Part shown: positions 18,010 to 28,058 of the stretch, piece after piece
Numbering within the stretch: position 1 is the stretch's first letter
Layout: every line of letters starts with the position of its first letter
DNA from: Paraburkholderia sp.
GTDB lineage: Bacteria; Pseudomonadota; Gammaproteobacteria; Burkholderiales; Burkholderiaceae
DNA: 64,000 nt
Assembly: GCF_004298475.1 (NCBI RefSeq)
Contig: NZ_SCRP01000006.1
Span: 1-64,000 of the forward strand
Reading direction: 5' to 3'
Notes under the pieces: generated by a model
Databases searched by the model: none
Told to the model about the DNA's origin: nothing
The model's input: the letters and a program-made list of their open reading frames with translations, nothing else
Position numbers and translations under genes: made by a program

Positions 18010-19023
18010 ATGAATTCCCAATCCACTCCAGAATCCGCCGATAACGAACCGTTTCACTACGGCTTCCTGAAGGGCAATCCGCAGCTCACGAAGAACGGCG
18101 AACTCAAGCATCTGCTGACGATCGAGGGCCTGCCGCGCCGGATCGTCACGCACATTCTCGATACCGCCGAGCAGTTCGTGAGCGTGACCGACCGCGACGT
18201 GAAGAAGGTGCCGCTTTTGCGCGGCAAGTCGGTGTTCAATCTGTTCTTCGAGAACTCGACGCGCACGCGCACGACCTTCGAAATCGCGGCCAAACGCCTT
18301 TCGGCGGACGTGCTGAATCTGAACATCAATGCATCGTCGACGAGCAAGGGCGAAACGCTGCTCGACACGATCGGCAATCTCTCCGCGATGCACGCCGACA
18401 TGTTCGTCGTGCGTCATGCGTCGAGCGGCGCGCCGTATCTGATCGCCGAGCATTGCGCGCCGCACGTGCACGTGATCAACGCGGGCGACGGCCGTCACGC
18501 GCATCCCACGCAGGGACTGCTCGACATGTACACGATCCGCCACTACAAGCGCGATTTCACGAACCTGCGCGTGGCGATCGTCGGCGACATCCTGCACTCG
18601 CGCGTTGCGCGCTCGGACATTCATGCGCTCACCACGCTCGGCGTGCCCGAAGTGCGTGCGATCGGGCCGCGCACGCTCCTGCCCGGCGGACTCGAACAAA
18701 TGGGCGTACGCGTCTTTCACAATCTCGACGAGGGGCTGAAGGACGTCGACGTCATCATCATGCTGCGCCTGCAGAACGAACGCATGAGCGGCGCGCTTTT
18801 GCCTTCGGCGCAGGAGTATTTCAAAAGCTGGGGCCTCACGCCCGAGCGGCTCGCGCTGGCCCGGCCCGATGCGATCGTGATGCATCCGGGGCCGATGAAC
18901 CGCGGCGTCGAGATCGACTCGCAGGTCGCGGATGGTCCGCAATCGGTGATCCTCAATCAGGTGAGCTTCGGCATCGCGGTGCGCATGGCCGTGATGAGCA
19001 TCGTTGCGGGCGCAAACGGGTGA
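18010..19023 (+). CDS. pyrB: Aspartate carbamoyltransferase, catalytic chain
   Basis: A 337-residue ATCase catalysing the first committed step of pyrimidine synthesis. The carbamoyl-phosphate motif [12 protein letters not shown] and the downstream HPTQGLLD and [11 protein letters not shown] segments are intact. AAAGGA seven bases before the ATG at 18010 decides the start over the ATG at 17992. The N-terminal extension of roughly 30 residues (ending near [12 protein letters not shown]) is characteristic of class A ATCases. In those enzymes a PyrC-like partner is built into the holoenzyme, and the next gene encodes exactly such a partner. Confidence 0.96.
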   Translation: MNSQSTPESADNEPFHYGFLKGNPQLTKNGELKHLLTIEGLPRRIVTHILDTAEQFVSVTDRDVKKVPLLRGKSVFNLFFENSTRTRTTFEIAAKRLSADVLNLNINASSTSKGETLLDTIGNLSAMHADMFVVRHASSGAPYLIAEHCAPHVHVINAGDGRHAHPTQGLLDMYTIRHYKRDFTNLRVAIVGDILHSRVARSDIHALTTLGVPEVRAIGPRTLLPGGLEQMGVRVFHNLDEGLKDVDVIIMLRLQNERMSGALLPSAQEYFKSWGLTPERLALARPDAIVMHPGPMNRGVEIDSQVADGPQSVILNQVSFGIAVRMAVMSIVAGANG

Positions 19024-19048
19024 ACCGGTCAAACAACAAGGGCAGCGC

Positions 19049-20326
19049 ATGAAGATCCACATTCAGGGCGGGACGCTGATCGATCCCGCCGCCGGTACCG
19101 AAACGCAGCAGGACGTGTATATCGCCGACGGCAAGATCGTCGCGCTGGGCGCGGCTCCGGCAGATTTTGAGGCGGACCGAACCCTCGACGCGAAAGGGCA
19201 TTACGTTGCGCCGGGCTTCGTCGATCTGTGCACGCGTCTGCGCGAGCCCGGCTACGAACACAAGGCGACGCTCGAATCGGAAATGGCCGCGGCGCTCGCG
19301 GGCGGCGTGACGAGCCTCGTGTGCATGCCCGACACCGATCCCGTGCTCGATGAAGCGGGCCTGATCGAGATGCTCAAGTATCGAGCGGGCAAGCTCGAAC
19401 GCGCGCACGTCCATCCGCTTGGCGCGCTCACTGTGGGGCTGAAGGGCCAGGTGATCACGGAGATGGTGTCGCTTACCGAAGCCGGTTGCATCGGCTTCAC
19501 GCAAGCCGATCAGCCCATCGCCGACACGCAGGTTTTGTTGCGCGCGCTCCAATATGCGAGCACGTATGGCTACGCGGCGTGGCTGCGTCCGCAGGACGCG
19601 TATCTCTCGAAGGGCGGCGTGGCGGCGAGCGGCGCGGTGGCGTCGCGGCTTGGTCTTGCAGGCGTGCCCGTGAGCGCGGAGACGATCGCGCTGCATACGC
19701 TCTTCGAACTGATGCGCGTGACGGGTGCGCGCGTGCATGTCATGCATCTCTCGTCGGCGGCGGGTGTCGAGCTCATGCGTGCGGCGAAGGCCGAAGGACT
19801 GCCGGTGACCTGCGACGTGAGCGCGAACCACGTGCATCTGATCGACATGGACATCGGCTATTTCGATGCGCAGTTCCGGCTCGACCCGCCGCTGCGTCAG
19901 CAGCGCGACCGCGAAGCGATCCGCGCGGGACTCGCCGACGGCACGATCGATGCGATCTGCTCGGACCACACGCCCGTGGACGACGACGAAAAGCTCCTGC
20001 CGTTCGCCGAAGCGACGCCGGGCGCGACCGGTCTCGAACTCCTGCTCTCGCTGACGGTGAAGTGGGCGCAGGAGGCGCGCGTGCCGCTCGCGCAGGCGCT
20101 TGCGCGCATCACGTCGGCGCCCGCGGCCGCCATGAAGCTCGACGCTGGCCGCATTGAAGTTGGCGCGGATGCCGATCTCTGCGTGTTCGATGCGAATGCA
20201 CACTGGCACGTGGCGCCGCGCGCGCTGAAGAGCCAGGGGCACAACACGCCGTTTCTCGGCTACGAACTGCCCGCTGTCGTGCGCGCTACGCTCGTCGCCG
20301 GACGAATCGGCTTCGAGCGCACCTGA
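19049..20326 (+). CDS. pyrC': Dihydroorotase-like ATCase partner (PyrC'/PyrX), probably inactive
   Basis: A 425-residue amidohydrolase-fold protein next to pyrB. Active class I dihydroorotases bind zinc with an HxH motif in VDxHxHLREPG. Here the sequence is VDLCTRLREPG, so both histidines are replaced (C61 and R63). Later ligand positions survive in part: HLSSAAGVE, ANHVHLID and SDHTP. In Pseudomonas the equivalent inactive PyrC' is required to assemble dodecameric ATCase, and a separate active PyrC supplies the reaction. I infer the same here. The start at 19049 has AAGGGCAGC upstream; the gene begins 26 bases after pyrB. Confidence 0.9.
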   Translation: MKIHIQGGTLIDPAAGTETQQDVYIADGKIVALGAAPADFEADRTLDAKGHYVAPGFVDLCTRLREPGYEHKATLESEMAAALAGGVTSLVCMPDTDPVLDEAGLIEMLKYRAGKLERAHVHPLGALTVGLKGQVITEMVSLTEAGCIGFTQADQPIADTQVLLRALQYASTYGYAAWLRPQDAYLSKGGVAASGAVASRLGLAGVPVSAETIALHTLFELMRVTGARVHVMHLSSAAGVELMRAAKAEGLPVTCDVSANHVHLIDMDIGYFDAQFRLDPPLRQQRDREAIRAGLADGTIDAICSDHTPVDDDEKLLPFAEATPGATGLELLLSLTVKWAQEARVPLAQALARITSAPAAAMKLDAGRIEVGADADLCVFDANAHWHVAPRALKSQGHNTPFLGYELPAVVRATLVAGRIGFERT

Positions 20327-20388
20327 ATCCGATCGCGCTACATCCCTCGACACGCACCTCAATCGATATCGATTTCGTCTGATTCGCC

Positions 20389-21162
20389 ATGAGTCTCTTC
20401 GTTCGCAAGGCCCGATTGTTCGTCCATCTGCTGTGTGGTGCGTTGACTGTCGCACTGCGCTTTCCGCGTGCGAGCGCCGACGAACGCCACGCGATGAACC
20501 GCGCGTGGTCGCTCAAGATGCTCGCGCTGTGCGGCATGAAGCTCGTCGTCCACAACGACGCGGCTCGCATCGACGCGGGCGCGCTCGTGGTGAGCAACCA
20601 CATTTCGTGGATCGACATCTACGTCATCAACGCGTGGCGGCCGACGCCGTTCGTCTCGAAGGCCGAGATCCGCGGCTGGCCGCTGATCGGCTGGTTCGCG
20701 CAGAATCTCGATACGGTGTTCGTCGAGCGCGAGAAGCGCAGCGACGCGCGGCGCATCATGCACGAACTGGCGGCCCGGCTCGAACGCGGCGAGCTGATGT
20801 GCGTGTTCCCTGAAGGCACGACAACGGATGGGGGCGCGCTCAAGCCGTTTCATACGAACATGTTTCAGGCGGCGGTGTCGGCGGGCCGGCCGGTGCAGCC
20901 GCTGTGCATCTTCTACGAGGATGCGCAGGGGCGGCAATCGCTCGCGCCCGCGTATATCGACGACGTGTCGCTCAAGGCGTCACTCGATGCGATTTTGAAT
21001 GACGGGCCGCTGACCGCGCACGTTTACGTGGGTGAGCCGATTCCGCCGCAGGACGACCGGCGCAAGCTGGCAGCGCAGGCGGAGGCGGCGGTGGGGCTGG
21101 CGTTGGAGACGATGCGGGCGGAACCGTCGGCGCATCCGCATGGCGCGGCGCAGGCGACTTGA
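20389..21162 (+). CDS. 1-acyl-sn-glycerol-3-phosphate acyltransferase (PlsC family)
   Basis: A 257-residue inner-membrane acyltransferase. The catalytic NHxxxxD motif is NHISWID, followed by the substrate-binding FPEGTTTDGG and a hydrophobic N-terminal helix (LFVHLLCGALTVALRF). The enzyme transfers acyl chains to lysophosphatidate or a related lysolipid. It lies 62 bases after pyrC' in the same direction and may be cotranscribed. The genome probably also has a housekeeping plsC, so the exact lipid substrate is open. Confidence 0.9.
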   Translation: MSLFVRKARLFVHLLCGALTVALRFPRASADERHAMNRAWSLKMLALCGMKLVVHNDAARIDAGALVVSNHISWIDIYVINAWRPTPFVSKAEIRGWPLIGWFAQNLDTVFVEREKRSDARRIMHELAARLERGELMCVFPEGTTTDGGALKPFHTNMFQAAVSAGRPVQPLCIFYEDAQGRQSLAPAYIDDVSLKASLDAILNDGPLTAHVYVGEPIPPQDDRRKLAAQAEAAVGLALETMRAEPSAHPHGAAQAT

Positions 21163-21198
21163 CGCGGGAAGGCGTGCGCCTGCGCGAATTCGGGTGAT

Positions 21199-22050
21199 TT
21201 AGCCGTTCGTCGCGCGGCAACTCTCGCATGGGACCTGCGTGAGGATGCGCTCGTGCGGATCGTCGACGAGATGGATTGCCGACAACTGCTCACCCCAGAC
21301 GCAGCCCGAGTCGAGACCGACCAGGTTCTTGCGCAAGGTGAGACCAAGCGCGGCCCAATGGCCGAAGACTACCGTGATGTTTTCGGTTTTGCGCCCGGAC
21401 ACGTCGAACCACGGTATGAAACCCGGCGGCGCGGAATCGATGCCGCCGCTAGACGAGAAATCCATTACGCCGTCGCGATCACAAAAGCGCATGCGCGTGA
21501 GCGCACTGCACGTCACGCGCAGGCGATCGATGCCTTTCAGGTTCTTTGACCAGCGGTTCGGCTCGTTGCCGTAGAGGCCTGCGAGCGTCTCGCGCCAGCT
21601 GTCGCGGCGTAGCGCTTTTTCAAGTTCGCGCGCGAGTTCCATCGTCAGGTCGACGTCCCACTGCGGCAAAACTCCCGCATGCACCATCAGCATGCCGTTC
21701 TCGTAGTGCGCGATTGGGCGGTGGCGCACCCAGTGCAGCAAGTCTTCCGCGTCGGGCGCGTTCAGGATGTCGTCGATGGTGTCGCCCTTTTTCGACTTGC
21801 GAATGCCCGCCGAAACCGAAAGCAGATGCAGATCGTGATTGCCTAGCACGGCTACGCCACGCTCGCCGAGATCGATGACTTCGCGCAGCGTTTCAAGCGA
21901 CGCGGGCCCGCGATTGATCAGGTCGCCCGCGAACCAGAGCGGCGTGTCGGGGGAGGGCGCAGCCTTGGCCAGCAGTTCGCGAAATGGTGAGAGGCAGCCC
22001 TGGAGGTCGCCGAAAGCGAGGGGGGGCGGAAGCGGGTCGTGCTTGATCAT
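21199..22050 (-). CDS. apaH: Symmetrical bis(5'-nucleosyl)-tetraphosphatase ApaH
   Basis: A 283-residue calcineurin-type phosphoesterase. Metal-binding motifs are FGDLQGC (usually GDxHGC/GDxQGC), GDLINRGP and GNHDLHL. The enzyme hydrolyses Ap4A to two ADP and also decaps Np4-capped RNA. The ATG at 22050 gives standard length; a GTG at 22122 in frame would add 24 residues. It converges on the acyltransferase gene. In Burkholderia the O-antigen locus starts beside apaH, as it does here. Confidence 0.95.
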   Translation of the reverse strand: MIKHDPLPPPLAFGDLQGCLSPFRELLAKAAPSPDTPLWFAGDLINRGPASLETLREVIDLGERGVAVLGNHDLHLLSVSAGIRKSKKGDTIDDILNAPDAEDLLHWVRHRPIAHYENGMLMVHAGVLPQWDVDLTMELARELEKALRRDSWRETLAGLYGNEPNRWSKNLKGIDRLRVTCSALTRMRFCDRDGVMDFSSSGGIDSAPPGFIPWFDVSGRKTENITVVFGHWAALGLTLRKNLVGLDSGCVWGEQLSAIHLVDDPHERILTQVPCESCRATNG

Positions 22051-22440
22051 TGAAGCGAAAACGGATGCGAATTGGGCTTGGGACGGTTGGCGGAGCGCCA
22101 GAGGATCGGGTGACGGTATCACAGGAGAGGGATGGGGGTGTGATGGACGTCGGGTGAATCCGTTTGCGTAAGGTTATTTTGACATAATGTAGCCCCCGCC
22201 TGATTTCAGGTTGAGTAGGGTCGGGCGGAAATTATCAAGCTGTTTCTGGATGTTAGGGCTATGGCGTTCGCTCGACCGCCCCGTATAATTGCCGTTAATA
22301 AATCAGAGTCAGAGTATGCAGTTTGGATTAACCTCGGCGTTGTCTCGCGAATAGTCCATTTTTCAGCATTCGTCTGAGCGTCTGGCGGCGAGGAGGAGCG
22401 CTGGACGTGTCCGCGTATTCGCGCCAACAAAGGGAGTTCC
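22051..22440 (+). other. Leader region of the O-antigen cluster
   Basis: About 390 bases with no supported gene. It contains a TTGACA at 22179-22184 without a matching -10 box and a perfect TATAAT at 22284-22289 that is the best -10 candidate. No JUMPstart/ops element, which accompanies RfaH-controlled clusters, was found. The 5' leader from the TATAAT to the rfbB start would be about 140 bases. Confidence 0.5.
22284..22289 (+). promoter_or_regulatory. Candidate -10 box for the rfbBACD operon
   Basis: A perfect TATAAT in G+C-rich surroundings. The -35 region is poor, so it may need an activator. No better candidate lies between it and rfbB. Confidence 0.4.
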
Positions 22441-23502
22441 ATGATCCTCATAACGGGAGGCGCCGGTTTTATCGGCGCCAATTTTGTGCTTGACTGGTTG
22501 CGTCAATCCGACGAAGCCGTTTTGAACGTGGACAAGTTGACCTACGCGGGCAATCTGGGAACGTTGCAGTCGCTGCGGGGCAATCCGAAGCACGTATTTG
22601 TGCGCCAGGACATTTGCGACACTGCGGGGCTGGACGCACTTTTTACGGAACACCGGCCGCGCGCTGTTGTGCATTTCGCGGCGGAAAGCCATGTCGATCG
22701 CTCAATTCATGGCCCGGCGGATTTTGTTCAGACCAATGTGGTTGGTACTTTTGCGCTGCTAGAAGCCGCGCGCAAGTACTGGAATGGATTGCCCGAGAGT
22801 GAAAAGACCGCATTCCGTTTCCTGCACGTCTCGACGGACGAAGTTTTCGGCTCGCTTTCGGCGACGGACCCTCAATTCTCCGAAACGACGCCTTATGCGC
22901 CAAACAGTCCGTATTCGGCAACCAAAGCCGGTTCGGACCACCTCGTGCGCGCATATCACCATACGTATGGGTTGCCGACGCTCACCACGAACTGTTCGAA
23001 CAACTACGGTCCGTATCAGTTTCCAGAAAAGCTCATTCCGCTGATGATCGCCAACGCGCTTGCCGGCAAGCCGCTGCCCGTGTACGGCGACGGTCAGAAC
23101 GTGCGTGACTGGCTCTATGTCGGCGACCATTGCAGCGCGATTCGCGAAGTCCTCGCGCGCGGAGAGGTGGGCGAGACGTACAACGTGGGCGGCTGGAACG
23201 AAAAGAAGAACCTCGAAGTCGTGCATACGCTGTGCGACCTGCTCGACGAACTGCGCCCGAAGGCTGCGGGCTCGTACCGCGACCAGATCACGTACGTGAA
23301 GGACCGCCCCGGCCACGATCGCCGCTACGCGATCGACGCGCGCAAGCTCGAGCGTGAACTGGGCTGGAAGCCGGCCGAGACGTTCGAAACGGGCATGGCG
23401 AAGACCGTGCGCTGGTATCTCGACAACCAGGCGTGGGTCGACGAAGTGGCTTCCGGCGATTATCGAAAGTGGGTTGAGACCAACTACGCGCAGCGCGCGT
23501 AA
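22441..23502 (+). CDS. rfbB: dTDP-glucose 4,6-dehydratase
   Basis: A 353-residue short-chain dehydrogenase/reductase. The NAD motif is [15 protein letters not shown] and the catalytic YxxxK is in [12 protein letters not shown]; the THR/STDE equivalent is VSTDEVFG. It makes dTDP-4-keto-6-deoxyglucose, the second step to dTDP-L-rhamnose. AAAGGGAG precedes the ATG at 22441. First gene of rfbBACD and of the O-antigen cluster. Confidence 0.97.
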   Translation: MILITGGAGFIGANFVLDWLRQSDEAVLNVDKLTYAGNLGTLQSLRGNPKHVFVRQDICDTAGLDALFTEHRPRAVVHFAAESHVDRSIHGPADFVQTNVVGTFALLEAARKYWNGLPESEKTAFRFLHVSTDEVFGSLSATDPQFSETTPYAPNSPYSATKAGSDHLVRAYHHTYGLPTLTTNCSNNYGPYQFPEKLIPLMIANALAGKPLPVYGDGQNVRDWLYVGDHCSAIREVLARGEVGETYNVGGWNEKKNLEVVHTLCDLLDELRPKAAGSYRDQITYVKDRPGHDRRYAIDARKLERELGWKPAETFETGMAKTVRWYLDNQAWVDEVASGDYRKWVETNYAQRA

Positions 23503-23512
23503 AGGTACCGTC

Positions 23513-24406
23513 ATGGCGCGCAAGGGCATTATTCTCGCTGGCGGGTCGGGAACCCGTCTGTATCCTATAACCCACGTCGTATCGAAGCAGCTGTTGCCGG
23601 TCTACGACAAGCCGATGATCTACTATCCGCTGTCCACGCTGATGGTGGCGGGTATTCGTGACGTCCTGATCATCTCCACGCCGCAAGACACGCCGCGCTT
23701 CGAGGCAATGCTCGGTGACGGCAGTCAGTGGGGCATGAGCATCCAGTACGCGGTGCAGCCGTCGCCCGATGGTTTGGCCCAGGCCTTCATCATTGGCCGC
23801 GATTTCGTGGGCAACGATCCGTCGGCGCTGATTCTCGGCGACAACATTTTTTACGGACACGACCTCGCGAAATCACTTGAGCGCGCCAACGAGCAGAAAG
23901 ACGGCGCAACCGTGTTCGCGTATCACGTGCACGATCCGGAGCGGTACGGTGTCGTGGAATTCGATAAGTCGTTCCGTGCGTTGTCGATTGAAGAAAAGCC
24001 GGCGAAACCGCGCTCCAACTACGCGGTCACGGGACTGTACTTTTACGACAAGCAGGTCTGCGATATCGCGGCGGATATCAAGCCTTCCGCACGCGGCGAA
24101 CTCGAGATCACCGATGTAAACTCGCGCTACTTGTCGCTAGGTGCGCTCAATGTCGAGATCATGGGGCGCGGTTATGCATGGCTCGATACCGGCACCCACG
24201 ATTCGCTGATCGAAGCGGCAACGTTCATTGCCACGCTGCAAAAGCGGCAGGGTCTGGTGGTCGCGTGCCCTGAGGAGATTGCGTTCCGGCAGCGCTGGAT
24301 CAGCCCGGAGCAGCTTGAGACGCTGGCTGCTCCGCTGTTGAAAAACGCCTATGGGCGCTATCTGCAAAATCTACTTTCGGACCCCTTGGCATGCCCATCA
24401 ATGTAA
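23513..24406 (+). CDS. rfbA: Glucose-1-phosphate thymidylyltransferase
   Basis: A 297-residue nucleotidyltransferase that makes dTDP-glucose from dTTP and glucose-1-phosphate. The signature [20 protein letters not shown] and the metal-binding LGDNIFYG are intact. ATG 23513 begins ten bases after rfbB; upstream codons in the same frame belong to the rfbB shadow. The end overlaps rfbC by 16 bases. Confidence 0.97.
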   Translation: MARKGIILAGGSGTRLYPITHVVSKQLLPVYDKPMIYYPLSTLMVAGIRDVLIISTPQDTPRFEAMLGDGSQWGMSIQYAVQPSPDGLAQAFIIGRDFVGNDPSALILGDNIFYGHDLAKSLERANEQKDGATVFAYHVHDPERYGVVEFDKSFRALSIEEKPAKPRSNYAVTGLYFYDKQVCDIAADIKPSARGELEITDVNSRYLSLGALNVEIMGRGYAWLDTGTHDSLIEAATFIATLQKRQGLVVACPEEIAFRQRWISPEQLETLAAPLLKNAYGRYLQNLLSDPLACPSM

Positions 24407-24942
24407 TTGCGACCGCTTTACCGGACGTGAAGATCATCGAGCCCAAAGTGTTCGGTGACGAGCGAGGCTTCTTTTACGAAAGCTTCAATGCGCGTGACTT
24501 CGCGAGCGAAACGGGCGCTCGTGCAGAGTTTGTCCAGGACAACCATTCGCGCTCAGTGAAGGGCGTGCTGCGTGGCTTGCATTACCAGATTCAGCACCCG
24601 CAGGGAAAGCTGGTGCGCGTGGTGAGCGGCGAAGTGTGGGACGTCGTGGTAGATATCCGCCGCAGTTCGCCGAACTTCGGCAAGTGGGTGGGCGTGTACC
24701 TGTCCGCCGACAACAAGCGCCAGCTGTGGGTGCCTCCCGGATTCGCACACGGTTTCTGCGTGACCTCGGAAAGTGCGGAGTTTCTTTACAAGACAACCGA
24801 CTACTGGTTTCCGGAGTTCGAGCGCAGCCTGCTGTGGAACGACCCGGCGCTCGGGATCGAATGGCCGCTCGACGGCGCGCCTCAGGTTGCCGCGAAAGAT
24901 GCGGCAGGGCGGCCGCTCGCCGAAGCAGAGGTATTCGCGTGA
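24391..24942 (+). CDS. rfbC: dTDP-4-dehydrorhamnose 3,5-epimerase
   Basis: A 183-residue cupin-fold epimerase. Characteristic segments are [35 protein letters not shown] (with the catalytic His) and [10 protein letters not shown]. Third step of the dTDP-L-rhamnose pathway. It overlaps rfbA by 16 bases and rfbD by GTGA, so all four rfb genes are tightly coupled. Confidence 0.97.
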   Translation: MPINVIATALPDVKIIEPKVFGDERGFFYESFNARDFASETGARAEFVQDNHSRSVKGVLRGLHYQIQHPQGKLVRVVSGEVWDVVVDIRRSSPNFGKWVGVYLSADNKRQLWVPPGFAHGFCVTSESAEFLYKTTDYWFPEFERSLLWNDPALGIEWPLDGAPQVAAKDAAGRPLAEAEVFA

Positions 24943-25832
24943 GGATTATGCTGACTGGCCGCAACGGGCAGGTCGGATGGGAACTGCGTCGTGCGCTGGC
25001 GCCGCTAGGCGAGGTGGTCGCGTTTGATCGCAACGAAGCCGATCTGGCGAAACCGGAGACGCTGGCGAAGCTGGTCGCTTCGGTGCGCCCGCACGTGATC
25101 GTCAATGCAGCGGCCTATACGTCCGTCGACAATGCGGAGACCGACGCGGCACTTGCACACCGGGTGAACGCTGAAGCGGTCGGCGTGCTGGCCGAGGCCG
25201 CACGCAAGCAGAACGCGCTGATGATCCACTACTCGACCGATTACGTGTTTGACGGATCGTCGAGCACGCCGTACGTCGAGACCGATCCGGTGGCGCCGTT
25301 GAACGTCTACGGTGCGAGCAAGCTGGCCGGCGAGCGGGCGATTGAAAACGCCGCCGGCGACTGGCTCACGCTGCGGACAACGTGGGTGTACGGGCCGCGC
25401 GGCCGTAACTTCATGCGAACCATGTTGCGTGTGGCCAGTGAGCGCGAGAGCCTGCGCGTGGTGGCGGATCAGCATGGTGCACCGACCTCCGCGCGCATGA
25501 TCGCGGATCTGACGGCCCATGTCGTGGCGCAGGCACAGCGTGAGCGCAATGCCGGCGAATTCGAGTCTGGCTTGTTCCACATGACCGCCGCGGGTCAGAC
25601 GACATGGCACGAATTCGCAAGGGCGATCATCGAGGGCGCGCGCGCGTCCGGGAAGATGGCGATCAAGGCGACGTCGATCGAGCCGATATCGTCGGACGAA
25701 TATCCGACGCCAGCGCGCCGTCCGCTGTACTCCATGCTCGACAACGACAGGTTCGACCGGCGCTTCGGGCTCGGTCGCCTCGATTGGCGCGAAGGGCTCG
25801 CGCTGGCTCTGGGCGATCTTCTGGAGCAGTAA
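24939..25832 (+). CDS. rfbD: dTDP-4-dehydrorhamnose reductase
   Basis: A 297-residue SDR enzyme completing dTDP-L-rhamnose. It shows MLTGRNGQVGWELRR at the N-terminus, STDYVFDGS, and the catalytic YGASKLAGE. The GTG at 24939 overlaps the rfbC stop (GTGA); an ATG three codons later is also possible. Thirty bases separate it from the exporter genes. Confidence 0.96.
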   Translation: MRIMLTGRNGQVGWELRRALAPLGEVVAFDRNEADLAKPETLAKLVASVRPHVIVNAAAYTSVDNAETDAALAHRVNAEAVGVLAEAARKQNALMIHYSTDYVFDGSSSTPYVETDPVAPLNVYGASKLAGERAIENAAGDWLTLRTTWVYGPRGRNFMRTMLRVASERESLRVVADQHGAPTSARMIADLTAHVVAQAQRERNAGEFESGLFHMTAAGQTTWHEFARAIIEGARASGKMAIKATSIEPISSDEYPTPARRPLYSMLDNDRFDRRFGLGRLDWREGLALALGDLLEQ

Positions 25833-25861
25833 GTGCGTCGGTATCGAGAATAGGAACAGGT

Positions 25862-26686
25862 ATGGAATCACCAAAACGACTCCTGCATCCGCTTGCAGTC
25901 GTGTACTCGCTCACGGAGAACTGGCATCTCATCGTGGAGTTCGTCAAACGCGAGGTTGCCGGCCGCTACAAGGGTTCGTTTCTCGGACTCTTTTGGTCGT
26001 TCATTACGCCGTTGTTGATGTTGAGCATCTACACGTTTGTGTTTGGCTTCGTGTTCAAGTCGAGATGGCGGGCGGGCTCCAGCGATCACATTGAATTTGC
26101 CGTTGTCATGTTCGTCGGCGTGCTGACGCACACCTTGCTATCGGAGTGTTTGACTCGCGCGCCGATGCTTGTTGTCGGTAATCCTAACTACGTCAAGAAG
26201 GTGGTCTTTCCGCTGCAGACGCTGCCGTGGATTGCGATTGGAACAGCCCTGTTCCATATGCTGGTGGCGTCGGTGATCCTGTTGGCCGCGATCCTGCTTT
26301 GGCAAGGTCATATTCCCTGGACGGTGATTTTTGTGCCGGTGATTCTGCTGCCCTTTGTCGTCCTGACGGCGGGTCTCGTCTGGTTCCTGGCATCCTTCGG
26401 GGTGTTCATGCGCGACCTGGGACAGGTGATGGGTATCGTGTCGTCCTTGCTCATGTTCATGGCCCCCGTCTTTTATCCGCTCTCGTCGGTGCCGCAGCGT
26501 CTGCAAGCGATCATCATGCTGAACCCGCTCACTTTCGTCATCGATCAGATTCGCACAGTTGCTATTTGGGGCGGCCAGGTCAACTGGGCCGGTTGGTTTT
26601 TGTACTCGGTGATTGCATACGCGGTCGCATCGCTCGGCCTTCTCTGGTTTGAGAAAACGCGCAAAGGGTTCGCCGATGTCCTCTAA
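25862..26686 (+). CDS. wzm: Polysaccharide ABC exporter, membrane subunit (Wzm)
   Basis: A 274-residue ABC-2 type permease with about six membrane segments. The N-terminal amphipathic REVAGRYKGSFLGLFWSFI stretch is typical of Wzm/KpsM/TagG. With Wzt it exports undecaprenyl-linked O-polysaccharide across the inner membrane. The ATG at 25862 follows AGGAACAGGT. The end overlaps wzt by 11 bases. Its presence indicates that the polysaccharide of this locus is completed in the cytoplasm, unlike the Wzx/Wzy locus further on. Confidence 0.94.
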   Translation: MESPKRLLHPLAVVYSLTENWHLIVEFVKREVAGRYKGSFLGLFWSFITPLLMLSIYTFVFGFVFKSRWRAGSSDHIEFAVVMFVGVLTHTLLSECLTRAPMLVVGNPNYVKKVVFPLQTLPWIAIGTALFHMLVASVILLAAILLWQGHIPWTVIFVPVILLPFVVLTAGLVWFLASFGVFMRDLGQVMGIVSSLLMFMAPVFYPLSSVPQRLQAIIMLNPLTFVIDQIRTVAIWGGQVNWAGWFLYSVIAYAVASLGLLWFEKTRKGFADVL

Positions 26687-28058
26687 TACTGCTCAGCCAA
26701 CCGCAGTAGAGGTCAAGGGCCTCAGCAAGCGATACGAGATTTATTCGGACCCGCAGGATCGTCTCAAGCAGATGATCTTTCCGCGTGTGTCGCGATTGTT
26801 CGGCAGACAGCCGAAAGAGTATTTCCGTGAATTCTGGGCGCTTCACAAGGTCGACCTGACGATCGAGCGCGGGGAGACCGTGGCGATCATCGGACAGAAC
26901 GGTTCCGGCAAATCGACATTTCTCCAGCTTGTCTGCGGCACGCTTTTCCCGACAGAAGGGCAGGTGACGCGTAATGGTCGTGTAGCTGCACTACTTGAAC
27001 TTGGCGCCGGTTTTAATCCCGAGTTCACTGGCGAAGAAAATGTTTATCTAAGCGGCATGCTGTACGGGCTCACCGAAAAGCAACTGAAAGAGCGCTACGA
27101 CTCCATTATCGAGTTTGCGGAGATTGGCGATTTTGTGTCGCAGCCGGTGAAGACCTATTCGAGCGGCATGTACGTCCGACTGGCATTTGCCATTGCGGCA
27201 CACGTCGACGCGGATGTCCTGGTGGTCGATGAAGCACTGTCGGTCGGCGACGTGCGTTTTACGCAGAAGTGCATGCGGTTCTTGCGCGGATTTCAAAAGA
27301 CGGGAACGCTGCTGTTCGTGAGCCACGATGTCGGCGCGGTAACGAGTCTATGCTCACGCGCTGTCTGGCTCGATCATGGTTCGGTGCGCATGGATGGATC
27401 GGCCAAAGAAGTGGTCGAGGCTTATCTGGCCGAGCAGCATGTGCTTGATCGCAAGGCTCAGGGCGTAGCCGTGACCGCGGCGAAGTCCGAGCGGGCCCGG
27501 GCCAAGATGAAAGCACTTGATGTGGTCGATCCGCGGCTCGATCAATTGAGGCCCGCGAACTCGATCAAGGTATTTGAATTCGATCCGGAGGCGCACGAGA
27601 GCGCATTCGGTGCGGGCGGTGCCTCGATCGTCGACGTTTCACTGATCGACGAAGACAGCCGGCAGACTCAACTCATGCAGGGTGGGGAACTGGTCACGCT
27701 GCAATTGAAAGTCGCTGTCCACAAGCAGATGGCGGGATTGATATTTGGCTTCTACGTGAAAGACAGATTGGGACAACGCCTGTTCGGCGACAATTCGCAC
27801 CTGAGTTACGAAGACGTCATCGAAGGAAGTGAGGGCGAAGTGTTCATTGCCTCATTCCGGTTCCGCATGCCGATCCTGCCGGTTGGCGCGTACTCCATTG
27901 ACGCGGCCGTTGCATCCGGCACCCAGGACGATCACACCCAACAGCATTGGCTACACGACGCGTTGCAGTTCCGTACAGTCGACAGCACAATGCGTCACGG
28001 CTTAATCGGCATCCCTATGCTGAGCATTAGCGTCGAAAAAGAGAGGTCACTGGCGTGA
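26676..28058 (+). CDS. wzt: Polysaccharide ABC exporter, ATPase with C-terminal carbohydrate-binding domain (Wzt)
   Basis: A 460-residue protein. Walker A is GQNGSGKST (about 73-81), the ABC signature YSSGMYVRL is near 165, and Walker B is [12 protein letters not shown]. After about residue 290 there is a beta-rich Wzt_C domain, which in E. coli O8/O9a recognises the terminal modification of the finished chain. Such domains imply that a cap, for example methyl, is added before export. The next gene starts with a methyltransferase domain that could add it. The stop overlaps the next start by GTGA. Confidence 0.94.
   Translation: MSSNTAQPTAVEVKGLSKRYEIYSDPQDRLKQMIFPRVSRLFGRQPKEYFREFWALHKVDLTIERGETVAIIGQNGSGKSTFLQLVCGTLFPTEGQVTRNGRVAALLELGAGFNPEFTGEENVYLSGMLYGLTEKQLKERYDSIIEFAEIGDFVSQPVKTYSSGMYVRLAFAIAAHVDADVLVVDEALSVGDVRFTQKCMRFLRGFQKTGTLLFVSHDVGAVTSLCSRAVWLDHGSVRMDGSAKEVVEAYLAEQHVLDRKAQGVAVTAAKSERARAKMKALDVVDPRLDQLRPANSIKVFEFDPEAHESAFGAGGASIVDVSLIDEDSRQTQLMQGGELVTLQLKVAVHKQMAGLIFGFYVKDRLGQRLFGDNSHLSYEDVIEGSEGEVFIASFRFRMPILPVGAYSIDAAVASGTQDDHTQQHWLHDALQFRTVDSTMRHGLIGIPMLSISVEKERSLA

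Noticed and set aside
18953..20455. 500-codon minus-strand frame opposite pyrC'
   Set aside because: No recognisable motif, Arg-rich composition, and the plus strand has a clear family member.
22051..22440. JUMPstart/ops element before the O-antigen operon
   Set aside because: I looked for GGCGGTAG followed by GGGCGG-like words and found no acceptable match.
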